Of a stretch of DNA of 64,000 nucleotides, positions 1 through 8,008 are shown piece after piece. Source of the DNA: Algimonas ampicilliniresistens (lineage in GTDB: Bacteria; Pseudomonadota; Alphaproteobacteria; Caulobacterales; Maricaulaceae). Under the pieces are notes generated by a model. The model made no database searches and had not been told where the DNA came from. It saw only the letters and a list, made by a program, of their open reading frames with translations. The stretch lies in NCBI RefSeq assembly GCF_030159955.1, contig NZ_BSNK01000002.1, positions 62,001 to 126,000 on the forward strand, given 5' to 3'. The number at the start of each line of letters is the position of its first letter. Position 1 is the first letter of the stretch. A program made the translations under genes and the position numbers.

Positions 1-426
1 TGTCCACGGAATGAAGGCGCGTTGATAGATCTGATTAAGATCAGGTCTATGAGATCGTCAGGAGCGACAATCCAACTTAAAAATCTCGGGCACTCTGTGA
101 GCTGTCTTCTGAAGACGGCCACTAAAGGGAAAGTGCCAACTATTTGTATCAGGGCAGATTGACTAAATACTCCGGGTATCCGTCAAAATGATCTGAGACA
201 TAAGTTATCCCTGCAAAACCATCTAATGGGCAGGATTTAATGGTCGGTCTATATTTGCGGTTAAGGGCGGATTAATGCGAAAATCACTGAACGAACGCCA
301 AAACAGGCCGAAAGAAATCGCGACATTTCGTCCATGGTCCAAATTGATACAATGTGTTAACACTTGTTCACCAAGCTGTAATGGTGTACGGGGGCCGTGC
401 AACCCTAGGTGCAAGAGGCTGAATAT
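1..426. other. Intergenic region upstream of the response regulators
   Basis: No convincing gene was found here. The stretch contains a 10-bp perfect palindrome GTGTTAACAC at 354-363, which could be an operator. The element TGTTCACCAAGC (365-376) and a second element CTAGGTGCAAGAG (405-417) both recur, with one mismatch each, just upstream of the next gene. The single reverse-strand reading frame in the region has no family resemblance and is treated as spurious. Confidence 0.5.
365..417 (+). repeat. Leader element copy 1 (paired with 866-894)
   Basis: TGTTCACCAAGC (365-376) and CTAGGTGCAAGAG (405-417) occur in the same order upstream of the second receiver gene as TGTTCACTAAGC (866-877) and CTAGGTGCCAGAG (882-894). 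Each sub-element differs by one base between copies, while the spacer is 28 bp here and 4 bp there. This suggests a duplicated promoter or leader with shared regulation. Confidence 0.55.
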
Positions 427-786
427 ATGAGGCGTTTTTTACTAGTCGATGATGAGAAACATGAATTCATGTTCGTGAACTTTCTATTGAAAGATCGATT
501 TAGGGACGACTTCAGTTTAGGCTATGCTCAGAATATAGCGGATGCACAGTCATACCTCTCAGAACAACCTGTCGATTTGATCCTGTTGGATGATCGTTTA
601 GGGCGCGGCATGACATCAGCCGATTCTATTCCGCAATTGCAGAAAAGAGCCTTCAATGTGCCAATCGTGGTGATTTCGAAAGACATCAACTCAAACCACC
701 TCAAAGACCGAATTCGTCTTGGCATCAATAAGGTCGTTGATAAGTTCCAGTTCAAATCCGCATTGGCGAATGGCTTATTAGACTGA
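427..786 (+). CDS. Single-domain response regulator (receiver) A
   Basis: This is a stand-alone CheY-like receiver of about 119 residues with no output domain. The N-terminal acidic cluster LLVDDE (residues 5-10), the probable phospho-acceptor D55 in LILLDD, and a conserved lysine in VVDKF near the C-terminus are visible. The ATG at 427 is chosen because the core strand starts right after it and an AGAGG stretch lies 8 nt upstream; an in-frame GTG at 409 is the alternative. The next gene is a paralogue with a similar leader. Such receivers usually relay phosphate in a multi-component pathway or act by protein contact; the partner kinase is not in this window. The family call is firm and the role is unknown. 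Confidence 0.85.
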   Translation: MRRFLLVDDEKHEFMFVNFLLKDRFRDDFSLGYAQNIADAQSYLSEQPVDLILLDDRLGRGMTSADSIPQLQKRAFNVPIVVISKDINSNHLKDRIRLGINKVVDKFQFKSALANGLLD

Positions 787-865
787 GGCGTCGGTATCAA
801 TATCGAAACGGACCGTGTCTTTGTATCGGTAATTAACGCGCGCTTTACTAAGACATTTCAGACCC

Positions 866-894
866 TGTTCACTAAGCGGAGCTAGGTGCCAGAG
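866..894 (+). repeat. Leader element copy 2 (paired with 365-417)
   Basis: TGTTCACTAAGC and CTAGGTGCCAGAG end two bases before the ATG of the second receiver gene. The AGGTG within the element may serve as its ribosome binding site. See the first copy for the comparison. Confidence 0.55.
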
Positions 895-895
895 C

Positions 896-1324
896 ATGGG
901 CACCATTGATCAAAACTACAAAGTCCTTCTCGTCGATGACGACCCCGAGGAAGCCATCATTATAAAGCGAGCTTTGAAGGCCGTCACGAAACGAGAGTGC
1001 TTCGTAACGCACGTCTCAAAGTGCAGCCGGGCCATACCTGAGCTTCATCAAAATGACTTCGATCTTATCATTTTAGATAATCGTTTAAGCAGATCGATTA
1101 ACGCCAAGTTTACCGTCCCAATGATGAATGCAGCGAGAGGCGCGATGCCGATGGTTATTGCGACGGCAGACATAAGTCAGACTTACCTGTGTTGTGCCAG
1201 CCACCTTGGCGTTGACTACATCATTGACAAGCTAGATCTCGTAAAGTTCCTTGGCGGGCAGGTGAACGGGCTAGTGTTTGGCGTCCAGGACAATCTCTGC
1301 GGTGGCACAAGCAAAGCTGCCTGA
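896..1324 (+). CDS. Single-domain response regulator (receiver) B
   Basis: This is a second stand-alone receiver of 142 residues. It shows LLVDDD (residues 11-16), the probable phospho-acceptor D61 in LIILDNRL, and a lysine in IIDKL at the position expected for the conserved receiver lysine. It shares with the upstream gene the unusual D-(D/N)-R-L sequence after the phosphorylation site, so the two look like diverged duplicates. The ATG at 896 follows GCGGAG and AGGTG, either of which could bind the ribosome. The C-terminal 20 residues continue beyond the usual receiver fold and have no recognisable motif. It lies just left of the putative island boundary. Confidence 0.85.
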   Translation: MGTIDQNYKVLLVDDDPEEAIIIKRALKAVTKRECFVTHVSKCSRAIPELHQNDFDLIILDNRLSRSINAKFTVPMMNAARGAMPMVIATADISQTYLCCASHLGVDYIIDKLDLVKFLGGQVNGLVFGVQDNLCGGTSKAA

Positions 1325-1482
1325 CTGGTTTATGTCTACCCTTTCAAATAGCATCATTATCGAACATCTGTTTAACCGATGCCCTTTCGGCACACGATGC
1401 AGAGTCGCCTATTTGCGGCACCGACGCCCTTTAAGAGGACTCGATTTTGCGATGTGGATACTGTCCATTTTGGGGGTTTTGA

Positions 1483-1530
1483 AAATGGAGCGGGCGATGG
1501 GATTCGAACCCACGACATTCAGCTTGGGAA
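1483..1530 (-). repeat. Left attachment-site copy: 3' fragment of tRNA-Gly(CCC)
   Basis: These 48 bases are identical to 8831-8878. On the minus strand they correspond to the CCA end, acceptor 3' strand, T arm, variable region, the 3' half of the anticodon stem and most of the anticodon loop. The homology stops abruptly inside the anticodon loop, so this is a tRNA fragment and not a functional gene. A same-orientation 3'-tRNA fragment at a distance from the intact gene is the classic footprint of a tyrosine-recombinase element. Confidence 0.85.
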
Positions 1531-1687
1531 ATGAAAATTGGGATGTTCGGTCAGTGCGCTACAGTTGACGATTGTTGACGAAATGTGAGCCGAATTGCCT
1601 TTGAAAATCGGGGGTTGTGTCGGCCGTTTTTGTCAATTCTAGTGAAGAAGCGTGAAACTTTGTCGAATGAGTTTCGATCTAGAACTC

Positions 1688-1705
1688 GTAACCGCGAAGT
1701 AACCG
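1688..1705 (+). repeat. Possible recombinase arm-type site, left
   Basis: GTAACCGCGAAGTAACCG carries two GTAACC units 11 bp apart and recurs with a single mismatch at 8716-8733, also just inside the island boundary. Paired short direct repeats near both ends resemble arm-type binding sites of tyrosine integrases. This is inference from position and sequence only. Confidence 0.4.
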
Positions 1706-1781
1706 CGTCACAAAATTGGTTTCAAAACAGACATTTACCGAGAAGGTCGTTTAGTCCAGCTTGGCGGCAGAAACCGACTTT

Positions 1782-1822
1782 GGCTCAGTGACTTAAAACG
1801 CGCAAAAACGGACGCTCACTAA
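1782..1822 (+). repeat. Imperfect intergenic repeat, copy 1
   Basis: This block aligns with 6385-6425 at about 31 of 41 positions; the right-hand 29 bases match at 24 positions. Both copies lie in gene-free parts of the island. The nature of the element is unknown. Confidence 0.4.
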
Positions 1823-1851
1823 TTGTAGCTTACAGTCGCCTAAATTTTGCA

Positions 1852-1866
1852 GACACTTAAAGTGTC
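1852..1866 (-). terminator. Weak terminator-like hairpin after the haem oxygenase gene
   Basis: The 15-nt stretch has GACAC/GTGTC arms around a TTAAA centre. On the minus strand it lies 9 bases past the haem oxygenase stop and is followed by a mixed A/T stretch. The stem is short and the T-run imperfect, so termination is only possible. Confidence 0.3.
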
Positions 1867-1875
1867 GGACTGATT

Positions 1876-2526
1876 TTATCCCGTCAATGTGGTCGATAAC
1901 GCTACATTAAAACGGAACGCATTTTTCGCCGCTTCAATAGCCCTGTCTTCATCGTCCTCAGGCAAGGCGATGTCGTTGAGAGCCTTCCTAAAGTCCTTTT
2001 TGAAGCCCGAAACATTGTCTATTTTTGGAAAGTTGTAAAAGTTAAGGCACTCTTCCGGAAGGCCAAAGTTCTTTCCTAAAAGACGTTGCAAAACCAGACC
2101 TCCGTTTAGGTCTCCGAGATAGCGCACATAAATATGCGCCAACATGGCTGGATGATTTTGCATGAGAGCTTTTTTTATATCCGCTTGATAGGTGAGAGTG
2201 TTTGGGGAAATAGCGGGGCAGACAGGCTTTTTACAAAATGTGCGAAGATGCACCAAATCAGTTTCTATCGCGTGCGTTCGAGCAATAGGTTCCCCGATGT
2301 AGGGCTTAAGCCTGGGATAAGTCTCAAGCCATCTTCTAGAGCTCTCCATCGTTTCATAGATCGGCTTTAGGTTTTTAAGAAAGCTGATATAGCTGGGTAA
2401 GCTTGCGGTGCCGCGAAGAACTTGATTGATAAATCCCGTTGTCTCTGCCTCTTTGTGCAGGTCCCACGTTTCTGATTTTAACAGATCGGCCAGTCCTCGG
2501 CTGCCCACTATCGTTTCCGTGCTCAT
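1876..2526 (-). CDS. hemO: Haem oxygenase
   Basis: This 216-residue cytoplasmic enzyme would cleave haem to biliverdin, CO and free iron. The proximal-histidine region is visible as ETWDLHKEAE with H24, and the distal-helix signature YVRYLGDLNGG (residues 133-143) closely matches the haem oxygenase pattern Y-x-R-Y-L-G-D-x-x-G-G. The length is normal for the family. It is the last gene of a three-gene minus-strand set after a PepSY membrane protein and a TonB receptor. The ATG has a CGGAGTG ribosome site about 10 nt upstream, in the 22-nt gap after the PepSY stop. It probably releases iron from haem taken up by the cassette. The reductant is not encoded nearby. The family call is firm. Confidence 0.92.
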   Translation of the reverse strand: MSTETIVGSRGLADLLKSETWDLHKEAETTGFINQVLRGTASLPSYISFLKNLKPIYETMESSRRWLETYPRLKPYIGEPIARTHAIETDLVHLRTFCKKPVCPAISPNTLTYQADIKKALMQNHPAMLAHIYVRYLGDLNGGLVLQRLLGKNFGLPEECLNFYNFPKIDNVSGFKKDFRKALNDIALPEDDEDRAIEAAKNAFRFNVALSTTLTG

Positions 2527-2548
2527 TTCAAATCACTCCGAAATTACT

Positions 2549-3694
2549 TTATGGATTGAGACGAGGCCGCGGTCGGAGCACACGTTTCCACCACAGATGT
2601 AAACCTGTCAGCGACATCAAAATGAGAGCCACTCCGATGAGAATGATTATCGGCACTCTCAATGCTCCAAACAAACGTCCGGAGTGTAGCCTTTGCGCGA
2701 TAGCCCCAGCTTTCCCCGCTCCAGATAAGCTCTCACTAACGCTTAAACCTTCGCATTGGGCATGAACCCAAATGCGAGTATCCGCATCGAGTTGGTCAGT
2801 ATCTGATCCGTAACTGAGATACAGAACATGAAAGTTCTGCCACGGGGCCGCAAATTCAGCCTCAAAAAGCCGATGCTTTGGATATTCATTTAAGGCAAAC
2901 GAGACGGCCTCACCCACTGATATGGCGCTACCACATGTGGCGTCCACAAATTCAGAAGGAAGGGTGCTGGCCATACGGTCTGTTTGGGGTGTTAGCCCTT
3001 TTGGAAACCAGTCAGGTTTTGACCAATAGGTTCCGCTCAGTCCCCAGAGCAGCACAGTAACGGACAACCATAGCCCTGCTAAGCCATGGAGCCTAAAGCT
3101 CTTCGTGATCCATGGCCCTTTGAAAGATGTCTTTTTGGCCTTCTTCCACGCGCGTCCGCGACCGGGCCACCATAACCAAACTCCCATGATAGCCAGAGCC
3201 GCCATGAGTATTCCAACAACGGCTATAAGGATGAGACCAACTGTGCCCGCCAGTAGGTTATAATGAAAATCGATAAGGTGATGCGTCCAAGTTCTGTCTA
3301 AGTAGAAGGTGCCTGTGACTTGGTCACTGGCAGGATCAAAACTGATAATTTGAACTTCACCACCATTCTCTGGCCTGTCGGACATCCCGTAGATCATCTC
3401 AGCGGGCGTCACGATCTCTGCACTAGGGCCAAGATAGCCAACAGGCAAAAAGGTCTCTCCAGCCTTAACCTGCGCTGCTTCGATAAGATTATCTATATCA
3501 ACCAAAGTTGATCGCTCGCCTGAAACAGACAAAGCTCCCGTCTCTAGTTTCATCAATGATCCGGTAAACGCCAAGCCGATCCCTGTAATGGATACGGACA
3601 AGATGAAGAGTGCGGCGACAGCGCCCATCCAGGCGTGGGTGTCCAGCACCCAATCGCGCAAGTTTCGGTGTTTTTGAGAACCAGCCTTAGGCAC
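2549..3694 (-). CDS. PepSY-associated inner-membrane protein
   Basis: This 381-residue protein has the PepSY_TM layout: a short basic N-terminus, a first membrane segment near residues 21-45, a periplasmic domain, a central pair near 150-220 separated by a WWPGRGR-type basic loop, and a last segment near 345-370 followed by HLWWKR. Relatives include PiuB-type proteins and periplasmic siderophore-iron or haem reductases. Conserved histidines in the segments could bind haem. Its GTG start shares one base with the TAG stop of the upstream TonB receptor gene, indicating translational coupling. It is likely involved in reduction or passage of iron or haem after outer-membrane import. That role is inferred from context and the exact reaction is unknown. 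Confidence 0.85.
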   Translation of the reverse strand: MPKAGSQKHRNLRDWVLDTHAWMGAVAALFILSVSITGIGLAFTGSLMKLETGALSVSGERSTLVDIDNLIEAAQVKAGETFLPVGYLGPSAEIVTPAEMIYGMSDRPENGGEVQIISFDPASDQVTGTFYLDRTWTHHLIDFHYNLLAGTVGLILIAVVGILMAALAIMGVWLWWPGRGRAWKKAKKTSFKGPWITKSFRLHGLAGLWLSVTVLLWGLSGTYWSKPDWFPKGLTPQTDRMASTLPSEFVDATCGSAISVGEAVSFALNEYPKHRLFEAEFAAPWQNFHVLYLSYGSDTDQLDADTRIWVHAQCEGLSVSESLSGAGKAGAIAQRLHSGRLFGALRVPIIILIGVALILMSLTGLHLWWKRVLRPRPRLNP

Positions 3695-5739
3695 TAGAAA
3701 CGATAGTCCAGTCCGACACTGACGCGGCGAAGGTCACCAATGGTTCCCGATGCGCCTTCGGAGAACACGTTGACCGCATAAAACTCATCAAAGACATTGG
3801 TGGCATCAATGAAGAAGCGCGCTTGTCCAATCGTATAGCTGGCTTGCAAGTCCATTGTGAAATAGCTGTCGACAGCGTTGGCGTCCAAATTGGCATCGTC
3901 GCTGAAGTATCCGTCTGAATATCTAGCAAAAGCGCTGAGTTCGACGGGTTCTATCGGGTTCCAAACTGCGCCCGCTATCGCCGTTAAGCCGGGTGCGCGT
4001 TGAAACTCATGTCCTGTGGTTAAAGCACCCGCTGTCGTATTGCTTTCAATTTCAGTGTCGGTCAGTCCCAAGCCCGCATTTAATCGTAGCGTTTTTGTCG
4101 CTTGAAACCGTACATCGACCTCGCCGCCAATGGCGCGCGCCTCAGGCGCATTCGAAAAGACATTAGCGAAAAAGTCAGGACCAAGCTCGACCAAAGTTGA
4201 GAGCTGAATGTCTTTAAAGTCTGTGTAGAAGACATTAGCATTGACGCCCAAACGACCGCCTAAGAAATCACCGCGTAAGAACGCCTCGTAATTCCACAAT
4301 GTCTCTTCTTCGAAGACATCCTGCTGGAAGGTTTCGAAGTTGAAGGTAAAACCGCCCGCATTAAACCCTTTTTCAGTTTGAAGGCCGATGCGGACATTGT
4401 CTGTGACATCATAGGCTAGTTCGGCTTTGGGCAAAAACGCATCGAACGTATCATCAAAGTTGATCGGGATTATCGTGAATCCCCCTGTGCGAGTCTGGCT
4501 GTCTTTTTGATACCGTCCGCCTGCTGTCAGGAAGAGGCGATCAGTAATCCCGTATGTGCCTTCCACGAAAAGACCGAGGCTGTCCCGATCCCCTTCAAAG
4601 CTGCCGCTCCCAATCCCGAAGCCTGCTAGGTTGATGGCATCATCATTATCGATGGCGGAGACATAGACACCTGCGAGGCCCGTCAGGCGGTCTGTGTTGA
4701 GCTTGACGAGAAACTCATTGCTGACCTCATCAGAACTAATGGTCGCCTCCCCGGACCCTGCGGGCGCAAGGCGCGTCGCGTTCCCATCAGAAATGGTGAA
4801 GACGTTCTGAAACGAAATTGTATCGTTCAAATCATATTTGATATTAGCGATACCCGCCGTGGCATCGGTTCCAAAAACCGCAAAGGTCGGATTGAACCGC
4901 GTGAGATTTTCAAATGGCGCGTCTAAGGTTTCCGACTGTGGACCTTCTCTGTCAGAGTGAGAGACTGTTAAGAGCACATCCAGACCCGGCATAGATGACG
5001 GGCGGATACCGAGCTTGCCGCGCAATGACAGGCTTTCGGTTTTTGTGAGGCTGTCAGCGCCAAAATCGTTGGTTACGCCAAGCGGTTCGATAAACGTATC
5101 TTGTTCCCGATAATCGGCAGAGAGGCGGAAGGCGACATCGCCATTGCCGATGGGGCCGCTGATAACGCCAGAACCTTGCCGTGTGGCATCGTCGCCAACA
5201 ATAGCTCGAACGCGGCCCTCAAACTCTTCAAAATTCGGATCATTCGTTTCGACAAAAATCGCGCCGGAGATCGCATTGCGCCCCTGAGTCGTGGTTTGGG
5301 GGCCTCGGAAGATTTCGACACGCTTGATGTCCCAGGCTGATGCACTGGCATAAACAAATTCATTGAAAGACAGTTGTCGCCCGTCCACTTGAATTGTTGT
5401 GCGTGGCAGAGCGCCACCAAAGAATGACTCAACGCTCGTTAGAATGCCGCTTGTATTTGATCCCCGAATGGTTGGGCCTTGGCCATCTGCTCCACTGCTC
5501 GTTACGTTGGCGGTCTGTTGATAGATGCGCTCCAGCGTATCGGGTCCAGCAAAAGCATCGAGTGTTGCGCCTGTTGTCACGACGACACTGGACCCTGTGT
5601 TCTTTAGAGTCGTCTCTTGGCGCTCCCCGGTGACGATAATCTCATCGAGTTGAACGGATGTTTGCGCCAACGCGGCATTGGAGAGAAGGCTCAGTGACGT
5701 GCTCAGTAGAAGAGCGATAGAGAATTTGGAGCGGAACAT
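3694..5739 (-). CDS. TonB-dependent outer-membrane receptor (haem/siderophore cassette)
   Basis: This 681-residue receptor starts with a signal peptide (about 1-25, ending ALAQ), followed by a TonB-box-like DEIIVTGER (32-40), a plug domain containing VEIFRGPQTTTQGRNAISGA, and a beta-barrel ending in LDYRF, the terminal aromatic expected for outer-membrane assembly. It heads a cassette with a PepSY protein and haem oxygenase and has a Fur-box-like site about 50 bp upstream, so iron-repressed uptake of haem or an iron chelate is likely. The FRAP/NPNL motifs of classic haem receptors were not found, so the ligand is uncertain. The ATG at 5739 has a TGAGGT ribosome site. No ExbB/ExbD/TonB or ABC importer is nearby. 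Confidence 0.9.
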   Translation of the reverse strand: MFRSKFSIALLLSTSLSLLSNAALAQTSVQLDEIIVTGERQETTLKNTGSSVVVTTGATLDAFAGPDTLERIYQQTANVTSSGADGQGPTIRGSNTSGILTSVESFFGGALPRTTIQVDGRQLSFNEFVYASASAWDIKRVEIFRGPQTTTQGRNAISGAIFVETNDPNFEEFEGRVRAIVGDDATRQGSGVISGPIGNGDVAFRLSADYREQDTFIEPLGVTNDFGADSLTKTESLSLRGKLGIRPSSMPGLDVLLTVSHSDREGPQSETLDAPFENLTRFNPTFAVFGTDATAGIANIKYDLNDTISFQNVFTISDGNATRLAPAGSGEATISSDEVSNEFLVKLNTDRLTGLAGVYVSAIDNDDAINLAGFGIGSGSFEGDRDSLGLFVEGTYGITDRLFLTAGGRYQKDSQTRTGGFTIIPINFDDTFDAFLPKAELAYDVTDNVRIGLQTEKGFNAGGFTFNFETFQQDVFEEETLWNYEAFLRGDFLGGRLGVNANVFYTDFKDIQLSTLVELGPDFFANVFSNAPEARAIGGEVDVRFQATKTLRLNAGLGLTDTEIESNTTAGALTTGHEFQRAPGLTAIAGAVWNPIEPVELSAFARYSDGYFSDDANLDANAVDSYFTMDLQASYTIGQARFFIDATNVFDEFYAVNVFSEGASGTIGDLRRVSVGLDYRF

Positions 5740-5790
5740 ATGACCTCACAAGAATGAATTCGAGGCCCTCTAACCAATAGCGATATTGAT

Positions 5791-5809
5791 GTAAATGAGA
5801 ATGAGTTGC
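5791..5809. promoter_or_regulatory. Candidate Fur box between the TonB receptor and DUF454 genes
   Basis: GTAAATGAGAATGAGTTGC matches the classical 19-bp Fur consensus at 12 of 19 positions. On the other strand it contains ATTCTCATT, a common Fur-box core. It sits in the divergent promoter region, where it could repress both the receptor operon and the DUF454 gene when iron is plentiful. Confidence 0.55.
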
Positions 5810-5867
5810 AGGTCTGCATTTATTTTGATAGGTGTCCAAACACTCACAAATACCGCCGAGGAAAGCC

Positions 5868-6293
5868 GTGAAAAATGCTGATAATCCGCCAAGTCTCAAT
5901 GGCTTTACCTCTACTATGAAGCCTTACGCTCCCGGGCGCTTTCTCTGGCTAAGTCTTGGGTTGGTTTGCCTGTGTCTGGGAACAATAGGCGTGTTTTTGC
6001 CTCTACTCCCGACCACATCATTTATGCTTGTTGCGGCCTTTGCGTTCGCTCGCTCATCTCCCAGACTTCACAGGTGGCTGTTGCAGCACAAAGTTTTCGG
6101 AAGGCTTATTCAGGACTGGCAGACACACCGGGCGATCTCGATAAATGCAAAGATTGCTAGCCTCATATCCATGATTGTGATTGTCGCTTTTAGCGTCTTC
6201 TTACAGCTCCCAGCCTTTGTGATTTGGTTGCAAATAGGTGTGCTCAGCCTCGTTAGCCTATTCCTCTGGACGCGACCAAGCTCACCTGAATAG
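5868..6293 (+). CDS. YbaN/DUF454 family inner-membrane protein
   Basis: The encoded protein is about 141 residues and shows the family signature GTIGVFLPLLPTTSFMLVAA followed by FARSSPRLHRWLL. Membrane segments lie in this N-terminal stretch and in a hydrophobic hairpin near the C-terminus. I choose the GTG at 5868 because GAGGA lies 5 nt upstream; an earlier GTG (5832) lacks a ribosome site and an ATG at 5916 gives a shorter protein. It is divergent from the haem cassette across the Fur-box-like site. The molecular function of DUF454 is not established. Co-regulation with haem uptake is inferred from position. Confidence 0.8.
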   Translation: MKNADNPPSLNGFTSTMKPYAPGRFLWLSLGLVCLCLGTIGVFLPLLPTTSFMLVAAFAFARSSPRLHRWLLQHKVFGRLIQDWQTHRAISINAKIASLISMIVIVAFSVFLQLPAFVIWLQIGVLSLVSLFLWTRPSSPE

Positions 6294-6738
6294 CTGGGCG
6301 TGATACCGTCAGATCTTAAATGCAGATGCCGACCTTGTCACATCAGACGTTGAGCGTCTTAAAGTCGCCCCATAACGGCCACTCGAGCCAGAGACGTAAA
6401 ACGCCCAAAATAAGACGCTCACCAAAGTCTGCATCTGGTCGTTTCCAGCCGTTTTAATGGCGTCATGCCAACGGCTACTTTGTGGACAAAGCGGACATCG
6501 GCTGAGTATCCTTGAGGGTAGAATTTAGGGCGCTTAGACTTTCAAAATCGAATACGAAGAGTTGCGATGCGTGCATGCGTAAATACACTTACCGCAGACG
6601 AAATCGGTCAATAATAAAACAGATTACAGTATTAAAGCACGAATGCGCATTGCAGCGACAGCGTATCATGAAAAGCTCACCAAAGTGCCGACCTGTCGTG
6701 GAATTCGAGGATGCGACCTTGGATCTAGGAAGCCACGG
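6294..6738. other. Gene-free region inside the island
   Basis: About 445 bases have no supportable gene. The stretch contains the second copy of a 41-bp imperfect repeat (6385-6425). A plus-strand frame at 6512-6766 runs into the 3' end of the convergent hydrolase gene, lacks any motif and is considered spurious. The sequence looks like degraded intergenic DNA. Confidence 0.5.
6385..6425 (+). repeat. Imperfect intergenic repeat, copy 2
   Basis: This block aligns with 1782-1822 at about 31 of 41 positions in the same orientation. Both copies are in non-coding parts of the island. No open frame or strong hairpin is shared. Confidence 0.4.
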
Positions 6739-7887
6739 CTATAATCGCTTTGAACGGGCAACATAGCCATGAAGTTCCGGCGAGTCCGGATCGAGCAAAT
6801 CAAGAATGTCGACCATTGCCGATATCCCAGCCGCATTCGTAGCGTTCAGAAACACAACCAAACCATCGCGACTATCCTCATAATAGTACGCCAAGGTAAC
6901 CATAGACCAATCCGACCCTAAATGTCCGACCGTCTTTCCATCTTGAAGGTCGAAGACATGCCAACCCAATCCATATCCGGATCGATCCGGACACAGTGCA
7001 TCCGGAACAGGTCTACAATCATATTCGGCTTCAGGCTTGACGATTGAATTACGTTCCTGCGTTAGAGCGATCCCCAGTCGTTCATCTGTCATCGTTGAAA
7101 TAAGAAATTTCGTGTACTCCGACAGTGATATGACCATGTCGCCTGAGGCAGAAAAACTCCCTTCCTCACGACACCACCCTTCTGGCCGACAATAGTGACC
7201 ATGAAATTGTCCATCCTGATCTAGTGTTTGGGCAATTTGAGCAAACAAGTCAGATCGAACAGTCAATGATGCATTGTTTAATTCCAGAGGCGTAAATACG
7301 TAGTGATCAACCAGTTGTTCTAAGGGTTCACCAAGCTTCCGTTCAACAAATTCTGCTAGATACTTATATCCCTCTCCAGAGTATCCATAAGTCGTGCCCG
7401 GATCAGATACGAATTTGAGCTTTCCGTCTTCGGCGAAAAAACGCCAATTCATAAAGCCTGATGTGTGGGACAAGATCATACGGGGCGTGAGAAGCTTATG
7501 ACGAGGGTCGTCCATGAGGTCCGGATCAACCCAGTAATCGAACATGGGTTCGTCCAACGATATCCGGTTCTCTGCGACGAGCGATAGAACAGTTTCTGCG
7601 ATCACCGTTTTTGTGATCGATGCGACATTGAATAAAGTGCTCTCAGAAACAGCTGACACACGAGATTGCTGACCGAAGCTCCTTGTCCATTGAACCTTAC
7701 CGTCTTTGATAACAGAAATTGCGGCTGTGTTGATACCATGTTCTTCGATCACTTCCTGCAAGTGCCGCTCGATTTCAGCTTCCTCACTCTTTGCAATTTT
7801 CCGAATGTCTTCCGGCTCAGTGAAAATGGTGATAAATGCAACGCCCATGATGAGGCCGAAAAATGCTAGTATGATTGCAGTACGCAT
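6739..7887 (-). CDS. Serine hydrolase, beta-lactamase class C / penicillin-binding fold
   Basis: The protein is about 382 residues, with an N-terminal hydrophobic segment (AIILAFFGLIMGVAFITIF) that is a signal peptide or anchor. It carries the active-site tetrad SITK (S-x-x-K), a YSG in place of the usual Y-x-N, and HLG in place of K-T-G, as in esterase or peptidase members of this fold. It is therefore probably a periplasmic D-amino peptidase, esterase or transpeptidase-like enzyme and not a proven antibiotic-resistance beta-lactamase. I place the start at 7887, next to the signal sequence; an upstream ATG at 7935 adds 16 residues. It is divergent from a ToxR-like regulator, which may control it. 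Confidence 0.82.
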   Translation of the reverse strand: MRTAIILAFFGLIMGVAFITIFTEPEDIRKIAKSEEAEIERHLQEVIEEHGINTAAISVIKDGKVQWTRSFGQQSRVSAVSESTLFNVASITKTVIAETVLSLVAENRISLDEPMFDYWVDPDLMDDPRHKLLTPRMILSHTSGFMNWRFFAEDGKLKFVSDPGTTYGYSGEGYKYLAEFVERKLGEPLEQLVDHYVFTPLELNNASLTVRSDLFAQIAQTLDQDGQFHGHYCRPEGWCREEGSFSASGDMVISLSEYTKFLISTMTDERLGIALTQERNSIVKPEAEYDCRPVPDALCPDRSGYGLGWHVFDLQDGKTVGHLGSDWSMVTLAYYYEDSRDGLVVFLNATNAAGISAMVDILDLLDPDSPELHGYVARSKRL

Positions 7888-8008
7888 CTTTAACTCTTTA
7901 TCAGTGTGTGGTCCTCCTAAACGTATGCCAATCAACCGCCGTCTATATCACCTGAAGAATAATGAAGATTCCTGATAATGTAGACAAAACAATACTTTAA
8001 AGTAGGTT

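Larger units (their letters stand above)
1325..1875. other. Island left-end non-coding region
   Basis: About 550 bases contain no gene I can support. The stretch holds the left tRNA-Gly fragment (1483-1530), a direct repeat GTTGACGA at 1564-1571 and 1574-1581 (10-bp period), the element GTAACCGCGAAGTAACCG (1688-1705) that recurs near the right end, and a 41-bp imperfect repeat (1782-1822) of a sequence at 6385-6425. Open frames at 1278-1568 and 1585-1791 read through tRNA-derived or low-quality sequence and resemble no protein. Confidence 0.6.

Noticed and set aside
1278-1568. Open frame crossing the end of receiver B and the left tRNA fragment
   Set aside because: It reads tRNA-derived sequence (the familiar GFEPTT-type artefact) and has no ribosome site or homologous motif.
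6512-6766. 84-codon plus-strand frame in the island
   Set aside because: It is rich in basic residues, lacks a ribosome site and family motif, and overlaps the 3' end of the hydrolase gene.
6739-7887. Serine hydrolase considered as an antibiotic-resistance beta-lactamase
   Set aside because: The S-x-x-K motif is present but the Y-x-N and K-T-G positions read YSG and HLG, more in line with esterase or D-peptidase members.
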